Position numbers and translations under genes: made by a program
Shown: in pieces, positions 17,498 through 23,730 of the stretch
Position numbering within the stretch: the first letter of the stretch is position 1
Layout of the letters: each line of letters opens with the position of its first letter
Notes under the pieces: model-generated
The model's input: only the letters and a program-made list of their open reading frames with translations
Told to the model about the DNA's origin: nothing
The model's database searches: none
From: an uncultured Chloroflexota bacterium
GTDB taxonomy: Bacteria > Chloroflexota > Anaerolineae > Aggregatilineales > Phototrophicaceae
NCBI GenBank assembly: GCA_903864435.1
Contig: CAIPFY010000181.1
Coordinates: forward strand, 1 to 34,496
Reading direction: 5' to 3'
Length of the DNA: 34,496 nucleotides

Positions 17498-18145
17498 ATG
17501 AACGACCTATTCAAAAAACTCAACGTCTTGATGAAAGCCAAACTCAATGATGTGCTGGAGGCGGGCGCGTCGTCACGCGAACGTCCTAGTACGTTGAAGC
17601 TAGGGCCGGATGTCGAACGCGAAATCGGCCACCTGCGAGCGCGTATCGAGGATGCGCTGCGGTTTGAGGACGAACTGGTGAAGCGCACACAGGATTTACA
17701 GGCCGAGATTGACCGCTGGGACACACAGGCCGATCAAGCGGTAGCCGCCGGGGATGACGCTTCTGCCCGTTATGCCGTCGAGCAGATGCAGCGTTCGCAG
17801 CGCAGTCTGGGGCTGGCGGAAGCTGATTTGCGCGAACACCGCACCGTGACGCAGGAATTGATTTTGCGGGTGAACATGCTGGATGCGGCAGTCGCAGATG
17901 CCCGCCGCGCTCAGGCAGAGAAAGCGCCTGCGCCTGCGCCAGCACAGGAACCCGCCGACGACCATTCGATGATCGTCTCCCGCACTAAGGTGCTGTCGGA
18001 GTCGCTGCGGGACATCCGCGAACAAGCGGCACAGGCGGCCGCGCCGACCCCGGCTTCAGCCGTCCCCGAACCGCCTGCACCGGATCGTGCAGCAGTTGAA
18101 GATGATCTGGAGCGCCGCTTGAAGCGGTTGCGTAAACCTGAGTAA
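17498..18145 (+). CDS. PspA/IM30-family-like coiled-coil protein
   Basis: The 215-residue product starts MNDLFKKLNVLMKAKLNDVLE, like the amphipathic membrane-binding N-terminus of PspA/IM30. It continues as a long coiled coil (about residues 35-145) with the family-typical WDTQADQAVAAGDDASARYA. PspA proteins bind stressed membranes and form ESCRT-III-like scaffolds. Residues about 148-195 are Ala/Pro-rich and low-complexity, and the last residues are charged (DDLERRLKRLRK). It lies directly before the histidine kinase gene (one base between stop and GTG, four to the ATG), which suggests a membrane-stress operon. Similarity is moderate and based on composition and a few motifs, so another coiled-coil family is possible. 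Confidence 0.65.
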   Translation: MNDLFKKLNVLMKAKLNDVLEAGASSRERPSTLKLGPDVEREIGHLRARIEDALRFEDELVKRTQDLQAEIDRWDTQADQAVAAGDDASARYAVEQMQRSQRSLGLAEADLREHRTVTQELILRVNMLDAAVADARRAQAEKAPAPAPAQEPADDHSMIVSRTKVLSESLRDIREQAAQAAAPTPASAVPEPPAPDRAAVEDDLERRLKRLRKPE

Positions 18146-18149
18146 TGTG

Positions 18150-20759
18150 ATGACCGAAACTGTTTCCTCCTCCCGCCGTGCCTTGATCGTTGCCAATGAT
18201 TTTGATGTGGTTATGCGCGTTCGGCAGGCGGTTGGGGGCGGTTCGGTGGCCTTGCAAACGGCATATAGCCATCAGGATGCTTTGTACGCGGCACAGAATA
18301 CGGAATTCGACGTTGTTTTTGTGCCTGCTGGAATGCAATCCCGCGAGACGGGTGAAGCGACGCCGCTGGCGCTGGCACAGCAAAAGCCCGATATTCCCAT
18401 CATCATGCTCAAGTCCGAGTATGATCCGTCCCCCAAGAATTTGCTCAGCAATGTTCATGTGACGACGCTGGCAGAAGCTGAGATTGCGCAGACTCTAGCG
18501 ACTGTCCTGCGGTTGAGTACGCGCAGTTTGCAACCGGCTGAGGGCAGCGCATCCGAGGAGTCCGACCCGACGCCAGCGGAGGAAATCGGGGCGTTGCTCA
18601 ATTTGAGCCGTTCACTGGCGGAAGTGCTGGATACCAGTGAAGTGCTGAACCGGATTGTGGAAGCAGCGCGGCGGTTGACCCACGCGGAAGAAGGGATGAT
18701 CCTGCTGCCGGATGAAGAAGGCGGGCAGTTGTTTTTGCGGGCGCGGGTGGGCATTGATATCGAAATCGCCCGCAACTTCCGGGTGAAGACCGAAGATACG
18801 CTGGCCGGACGGGTGTATGCCAGCGGACAGCCGTTATTGCTCGGTGGTCAGGGGCCGCAAAAGGTCAAAACCGAGTACCTTGTGAATGCACTGCTGTACG
18901 TTCCCATCCTGTATAAAGGTCAGTGTATGGGCGTGTTGGGGGTGAACAACAAGCAGTCGGACGAGGTGTTCAGTGCGCGGCATAAGGAGCTGCTTCAGAA
19001 CTTGGCCTCGTTTGCGGCTATCGCGCTGGAAAATGCGCGTTCGCACGAGGAGACAGTGGAACGTACCCGCGAATTGCAGACGCTAGTGGAAGCCAGTCAG
19101 GTCTTAAACACGTCGCTGACTCTGGGAACCACGCCTACCGCGATTTGCGACCAGTTAGTCCGGGTGGGCGATGTCAATCTGGTCGAAATATACGACTGGG
19201 ATCAGTACGGGGAACGGTTGCGGTTGCTGGCTCGCAGCATTCGCACGTTATGGCCGGCGGGGCAGGGGCCAGTGATCGAGCTGAAGGCACGCCCTCTGAT
19301 TAATCGCGCTGTGTTGAGTGGTCGCCCGGTTCGGATGTGGCGCGATGACGACGAACTGGATGCGAAGGAAGCGGTGGCGCTCAACCGGGCTGGTTTGATG
19401 GCGATCACGGTACTGCCTATTCGTGGCGGAGATCAACCGGTAGGGGCTGTTCTACTGTGTTTTGTGGATGAACCGCGCCACGCCCCCACGACTGAGACGT
19501 ATGCCCGTATTCAGCAGATGACGCTGGAACTGCTGGTTTCCATGCCCGACACCAGCGGGACGCGCTCATCGCCGCCGCTGCGGGTGCTGGAGGAAATGAA
19601 TCGGCTGACCGGGGCGGATTGGTGCGAGGTGGCGCTGCTGTCACCGGATCAGCAGTTGCTTAATGTGCAGCTTGCTGCGGGGAAAGCGGTTTGGATGGAT
19701 GCCCCCCAACCGGTTCTTGATTTGAGGCAAGCGGCTGATCTGGTGGAGGCCATGCGGTCTGGCAGACCCATCACCCGCCACATGGACACGCAGTTAATCA
19801 CCCCCAGCATTCGCGCTCTGTTGGAGAGGACGAACAGCCAAACGGTACTGGGGCTGCCCATGATGCAGCGCGGTCAACCGCAGGGGCTGGTGCTGTTCGG
19901 GGATGCCCGGCGCGGGCGTGTCTTCACCGCACGGGATATTGATCTGGGACGTGCGATTGTCAGTCAGGCGGCTACGGCGCTGGAAAATGCGCGTCTATTT
20001 TACCATCTGGAGCGCAGTCTGGCGGATTTGAAACAGGCGCAAGAACGACTGGTGCAAACGGCGCGGCTTTCGGCGATGGGCGAACTGGCGGCGGCGGTGG
20101 CGCACCAGATTAATAATCCGCTGACAACGATTATGGTGGATTCGGAGATGCTGTTGCTCGATGTGGAAGCGACATCTCCGATGTATAAATCGTTGCAATC
20201 TATCCACCGCGCCGGAAAACGTGCTTCTGGTGTGGCGCGGCGTTTGCTGGCGATTTCGCGGCCTAGCGATCCCGAGTCTCCCCCGGCGCGTATTGATGTG
20301 GTTGATACTATTGATGGGGTACTATCGCTGGTAAAATCACACATCGAACGCGATCATATTCGCCTGATCTGGAATCCGCCAACCGAGCCTTTGCCCCCTG
20401 TCTGGGCTGTGCCGGGGCAACTGGATGATATTTGGCTCAACCTGCTGATGAATGCGCATGATGCGCTTGCTGGTAGGCCGGATGCCCGCATTGGGATTGC
20501 CGTGAAATGTGCAGAGGAAGGCCCGTTGATGGTACGAATATGGGACAATGGCCCCGGAATACCTAACGGGATCATTGAGGAAATCTTTAAACCATTTTTT
20601 ACAACAAAACCCGTAGGCGAAGGAACTGGCTTGGGGTTGCACATTTGCCGACAGACCGCTGAACGGGTGAGCGGCAGCATTAACGTTAAGAGCGACCCGC
20701 AGGTAGGTACTGAATTTATTGTTCAACTTCCGGTCAAGCGAGGAAGGACTGACGTATGA
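18150..20759 (+). CDS. Hybrid-type sensor histidine kinase: pseudo-receiver, three GAF-type regions, kinase core
   Basis: The roughly 870-residue product has a receiver-like N-terminus (about residues 10-125) whose phosphoacceptor position is Pro (FDVVFVPAGM), so it cannot be phosphorylated normally. A clear GAF domain (about 150-300), a second GAF-like region (about 310-455) and a third, weaker one (about 465-610) follow. The kinase core has HisKA with AHQINNPLTT (His near 652), an N-box (DDIWLNLLMNAHDAL), a G1 box (WDNGPGIP) and a G2 box (GEGTGLGLHICRQ). No membrane segment is apparent, so it is probably cytoplasmic and senses a small molecule, redox state or protein. GTG 18147 is an alternative start. 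Its last codons overlap the response regulator gene by ATGA, so the two are very likely a cognate pair. Confidence 0.9.
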   Translation: MTETVSSSRRALIVANDFDVVMRVRQAVGGGSVALQTAYSHQDALYAAQNTEFDVVFVPAGMQSRETGEATPLALAQQKPDIPIIMLKSEYDPSPKNLLSNVHVTTLAEAEIAQTLATVLRLSTRSLQPAEGSASEESDPTPAEEIGALLNLSRSLAEVLDTSEVLNRIVEAARRLTHAEEGMILLPDEEGGQLFLRARVGIDIEIARNFRVKTEDTLAGRVYASGQPLLLGGQGPQKVKTEYLVNALLYVPILYKGQCMGVLGVNNKQSDEVFSARHKELLQNLASFAAIALENARSHEETVERTRELQTLVEASQVLNTSLTLGTTPTAICDQLVRVGDVNLVEIYDWDQYGERLRLLARSIRTLWPAGQGPVIELKARPLINRAVLSGRPVRMWRDDDELDAKEAVALNRAGLMAITVLPIRGGDQPVGAVLLCFVDEPRHAPTTETYARIQQMTLELLVSMPDTSGTRSSPPLRVLEEMNRLTGADWCEVALLSPDQQLLNVQLAAGKAVWMDAPQPVLDLRQAADLVEAMRSGRPITRHMDTQLITPSIRALLERTNSQTVLGLPMMQRGQPQGLVLFGDARRGRVFTARDIDLGRAIVSQAATALENARLFYHLERSLADLKQAQERLVQTARLSAMGELAAAVAHQINNPLTTIMVDSEMLLLDVEATSPMYKSLQSIHRAGKRASGVARRLLAISRPSDPESPPARIDVVDTIDGVLSLVKSHIERDHIRLIWNPPTEPLPPVWAVPGQLDDIWLNLLMNAHDALAGRPDARIGIAVKCAEEGPLMVRIWDNGPGIPNGIIEEIFKPFFTTKPVGEGTGLGLHICRQTAERVSGSINVKSDPQVGTEFIVQLPVKRGRTDV

Positions 20760-21442
20760 CATATATTCTAGCAGTGGATGATGACCCGGAAGTACTCGAT
20801 ACGCTGGGGCGCGTGTTGGCGCGTGAATCGTTCGATGTCGGGCTGGCAAAATCGGCAGCCGAGGCGCTTGAAATGCTGGATTTGCGCCATCCAGATGCGA
20901 TGATTCTGGACATCATCATGCCGGGTGTAGACGGTATTACCCTGTGCCGCAACTTGCGGCAGGATTCACGTTTTGCGGCGCTGCCCATTTTGTTCCTGAC
21001 TGCCAAAGGCTCGACTGATGATGTGGTGGATGGACTGGATGCAGGCGCGGATGATTATGTGGTGAAGCCGTTTGAACTGGCGGAACTGCGCGCCCGCATT
21101 TATGCGCTCTTGCGGCGCAGCAATCGTGAAACGCCGTCGGGTTCGGTGCTTGAATTAGATGACCTGCGCCTCGATTCCGATACCTATCAGGTGTGGATAC
21201 AAGGTCGCCAGATTCAACTGACATCCACCGAACATCGGCTGCTGCGCTACCTGATGGAAAACCCGAATCGGGCGCTTTCCCCCGCGCACCTTTTGCAGGC
21301 TGTCTGGGACTATCCGCCGGATACGGGTGATCCTGATCTGGTACGGGCGCATGTACGAAACCTGCGCGCCAAGCTGGAAAAGGACACGGATCGCCGCTAC
21401 ATTCGCACGATTCATGGCGTGGGCTATATGATTTCGAACTAA
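20756..21442 (+). CDS. OmpR/PhoB-family response regulator
   Basis: The 228-residue product has an intact receiver: acidic triad VDDDPE at residues 7-12, phosphoacceptor Asp52 (MILDIIMPG), switch Thr in FLTAKG and conserved Lys in VVKPFE. A winged-helix trans_reg_C effector (about residues 130-228) follows, with LTSTEHRLLRYLMENPNRAL and RAHVRNLRAKLE plus the terminal YIRTIHGVGYMI hairpin. It should be phosphorylated by the kinase encoded just upstream (ATGA overlap) and then bind tandem DNA half-sites. Targets are not evident; the PspA-like gene in the same operon and the tad-like genes downstream are candidates. Confidence 0.93.
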   Translation: MTYILAVDDDPEVLDTLGRVLARESFDVGLAKSAAEALEMLDLRHPDAMILDIIMPGVDGITLCRNLRQDSRFAALPILFLTAKGSTDDVVDGLDAGADDYVVKPFELAELRARIYALLRRSNRETPSGSVLELDDLRLDSDTYQVWIQGRQIQLTSTEHRLLRYLMENPNRALSPAHLLQAVWDYPPDTGDPDLVRAHVRNLRAKLEKDTDRRYIRTIHGVGYMISN

Positions 21443-21461
21443 TTGTGATGGACTGTTCTGT

Positions 21462-21488
21462 CCGGGAGCGCAGTCCTCGCGTTCCCGG
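21462..21488 (+). terminator. Possible terminator hairpin after the response regulator
   Basis: CCGGGA and TCCCGG form a six-base stem, extended by GCG/CGC across a small bulge, 20 bases past the stop codon. There is no T-run (CCTAAAACCCC follows), so a Rho-independent mechanism is doubtful. Confidence 0.3.
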
Positions 21489-21555
21489 TCCTAAAACCCC
21501 CTTAAATTCATGAAATATTCAGGTTGTTTCCTGTAACACCCGCGTAGGTTCAGTC

Positions 21556-21561
21556 TATACT
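21556..21561 (+). promoter_or_regulatory. -10 element (TATACT) upstream of the Asp-less regulator
   Basis: TATACT lies 44 bases before the ATG at 21605, in the same form as the -10 box of the zinc-ribbon operon. The -35 position (about TGTAAC) is a weak match. The presence of a separate promoter suggests this regulator is transcribed apart from the kinase/regulator pair. Confidence 0.4.
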
Positions 21562-21604
21562 AGAAGCACTTGTGTTGTATCAGTTCGTAGGATTGGTGCT
21601 TTCT

Positions 21605-22324
21605 ATGTATAGACTGCTGATTGTAGATGACGATACAGAAATTGTAGAAGTCATTATACATTTTCTGCAACGCGAAGGTTACGAAGTCGTTAATGTTCCT
21701 TCGTCAAAAGCGGCGCTGGCATGGCTCGCGATGGAGTCGCCGGATTTGTTTTTGCTCAGCACTTCCCTGCCTGAAATGGATGGGCTGGCGCTGTGCCGCC
21801 AACTTCGTGACGACCATCGTTTTATGGCGATCCCCATTTTGTTCATGACGGGACACCCCGGTTATCATGCGGCGTCGGAGGCGCTCGAAGCCGGCGGCGA
21901 TGATTACATTCGCAAGCCGTTCGCCCCCCGCGAGTTGGTGGCACGCATCCGGGCGCATTTGCGGCGCTATTCGGGCGTCAACCGCGACCCGCTACCCATT
22001 CTGCGGTTGCAGCCCGATACGATGACCATTTGTGTGAATGAACGCAGCGTCCCGCTGACTCATGTGGAATTTGATCTGATGATGTACCTGTGCGGGCGTC
22101 CGCATTATCTCCATTCCACACAGGATTTGCTGTCGGATGTGTGGCAGTATCCGATGGGGGCAGGGGATGGAGCGCTGGTTCGGAACCATATTCGGAACCT
22201 GCGGCGCAAACTGGAATTAGACCCTGACCGACCGGCGATTATTCAATCCCGTCACGGGCGGGGCTATTCGGTGCGGGCGCGGGTGCTGGTGGAAGACTCG
22301 CACCGCGCTGTTGCCAGTTGTTAA
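21605..22324 (+). CDS. Atypical OmpR-family response regulator lacking the phosphoacceptor Asp
   Basis: The open frame begins at GTG 21572, but ATG 21605 (MYRLLIVDDD) fits the family start; this gives 239 residues. The receiver keeps the acidic pocket (VDDDTE), Thr in FMTGHPG and Lys in IRKPFA. The residue aligned with the phosphorylated Asp is Ser52 (codon AGC) in LFLLSTSLPEMDG. The winged-helix effector is complete (LTHVEFDLMMYLCG, RNHIRNLRRKLE, HGRGYSV). Such atypical regulators are usually phosphorylation-independent or ligand-controlled. No kinase gene is adjacent. A strong hairpin follows, then the tad-like genes, which are plausible targets. Confidence 0.9.
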   Translation: MYRLLIVDDDTEIVEVIIHFLQREGYEVVNVPSSKAALAWLAMESPDLFLLSTSLPEMDGLALCRQLRDDHRFMAIPILFMTGHPGYHAASEALEAGGDDYIRKPFAPRELVARIRAHLRRYSGVNRDPLPILRLQPDTMTICVNERSVPLTHVEFDLMMYLCGRPHYLHSTQDLLSDVWQYPMGAGDGALVRNHIRNLRRKLELDPDRPAIIQSRHGRGYSVRARVLVEDSHRAVASC

Positions 22325-22328
22325 GCTG

Positions 22329-22361
22329 AACGGCCTGTTTCTCACACAAGGACAGGCCGTT
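22329..22361 (+). terminator. Strong hairpin, likely terminator of the atypical regulator gene
   Basis: A perfect ten-base stem (AACGGCCTGT / ACAGGCCGTT) with a 13-base loop begins five bases after the stop codon. Only TTTG follows, so the T-tract is weak. The right arm can also pair with AAACGGCC at 22425-22432, which gives an alternative fold. Confidence 0.65.
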
Positions 22362-22451
22362 TGTGATGCCATTACCCCCTGTAGAACATCGCGCATCGTT
22401 TGAATCTGCCGTTCATGCAACCGCAAACGGCCTTCTTCGCAGGCTATTTTG

Positions 22452-22480
22452 CTGACAAAACCCTATCATTTTCTTATCAC
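22452..22480 (+). promoter_or_regulatory. Candidate promoter for the tad-like genes
   Basis: CTGACA (22452-22457) and TATCAC (22475-22480) are 17 bases apart, giving a fair -35 and a weak -10. Another possible -10 (TATCAT, 22512-22517) lies closer to the gene but has no recognisable -35. The rest of the 248-base gap holds the terminator hairpin and short AACGGC inverted repeats. Confidence 0.3.
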
Positions 22481-22572
22481 AACCCGAAGATGCCGCGCCT
22501 AAACGTTGTGGTATCATGAAATTGCCGTTGATGGATTAAACGGCGTCAAACATTGACCATGAGGGACGTGCG

Positions 22573-23715
22573 ATGCGTAAGCTAGGACAGCAGATCTTAC
22601 AAATCCTCGATGGCACTCCCGCCGTGTACGGGACACCTGCACGCGGTCAAAGCGTTGTGGAGCTGGCACTCGTTACGCCAATTTTAATCGTCTTGTTGAT
22701 GGGGTTGGCGGAGATTGGCTGGTTTGCCAACAACTACCTGATTTTGCTGGAAACGACCCGCGTCGGCGCACGGTTTGGTACTGTGCAGACGGGCGATACG
22801 AGTCCGCTGGAATGGAATAATCAGGCCAGCCCGTCGCCCGATGCTTTCGCGTTGTCTCCCGATCAAGACTTCCTTGCGCGGCGTTTCCGTTCCTGCGAAG
22901 AAGTGCGTCAGTTTGCCGAGATTCAGGGCTTTTACAACCTGCTGACGTGCGTGATGCTGCAATCTATGGCGCCGCTTACACTGCGCGGCCCCGGTGATCC
23001 CCAGTTGGATGCCACAACCCCGAATGTGGACGACATTGTAATTTCCGGTTTATCGTTCCAACTTGTAGACCCCAGCCATACCATCTGGAGCAAAACCTTC
23101 CAGTACGGGGCGCAGCAGGGGCGCACCTATCTTTCGCCATCGCTGATGACGGGGCTACCTTCAACGTCTGCGCAGGTGCTGGTAGTGGGGCGGTACCCGA
23201 CCAACGCCAACGAATGCACGGTGAACACGGACGGTAGTTACCGCGTTTGGGAACGTGACCCCTTCGATTATATTCAGGATGGGGGCCGCGATTGGTGGGT
23301 GGCTACCGGTTTTGCGGATGTAGAAGCGAACCGCAACTATCTGGAGTTGGAAGGTGCGGATACGTCAACGGCTGGTAATGCGACCTCATGGGAACGCCAG
23401 CGCGGGTTCTCGTGGACAGGGCAGCACACCATCACCGAGACAAACGGGCGCTGTGTGGGTTCGGAATGGTCTACTGATGAAGTCCAAGCCCTGATGAATC
23501 TGCCGAGTTTCAGCCTGACCACCACCAACAATCAGCAGCGCGGACGGTTGCCCAGTCAGGGAATGGTGCTGGTCGAAATGTTCTGGCGGCATGAACTGCT
23601 GTTGAAGAACCCGGTATTTAATCCTGTGTTCACGATACTCGGCCCCAACACGGTCATTAGTGTGTGGGCCGCGTTCCCGGTTCCGGCCATTGAGCCGCGA
23701 ATTCGTTACGAATAG
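22573..23715 (+). CDS. TadE-family pseudopilin-like secreted protein
   Basis: The 380-residue product has a short basic leader, then RGQSVVELALVTPILIVLLM and a further hydrophobic run, the TadE signature. The G/Q junction with Glu at +5 fits type IV prepilin-peptidase processing. TadE proteins are minor pseudopilins of tight-adherence (Flp) pili. The extracellular part (about 330 residues) is much longer than a typical TadE of about 150-200 and contains several Cys and aromatic residues; I do not recognise a known domain there. GAGGGA precedes the ATG. It is followed after 15 bases by the TadG-like gene and by a second TadE gene, so the three form an operon. Confidence 0.82.
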   Translation: MRKLGQQILQILDGTPAVYGTPARGQSVVELALVTPILIVLLMGLAEIGWFANNYLILLETTRVGARFGTVQTGDTSPLEWNNQASPSPDAFALSPDQDFLARRFRSCEEVRQFAEIQGFYNLLTCVMLQSMAPLTLRGPGDPQLDATTPNVDDIVISGLSFQLVDPSHTIWSKTFQYGAQQGRTYLSPSLMTGLPSTSAQVLVVGRYPTNANECTVNTDGSYRVWERDPFDYIQDGGRDWWVATGFADVEANRNYLELEGADTSTAGNATSWERQRGFSWTGQHTITETNGRCVGSEWSTDEVQALMNLPSFSLTTTNNQQRGRLPSQGMVLVEMFWRHELLLKNPVFNPVFTILGPNTVISVWAAFPVPAIEPRIRYE

Positions 23716-23730
23716 GAATAAGGAGACACG

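Noticed and set aside
22329-22572. Riboswitch or tRNA in the gap before the tad-like genes
   Set aside because: The hairpins have no cloverleaf arrangement or known aptamer consensus that I can recognise; the structure is explained by a terminator and short inverted repeats.
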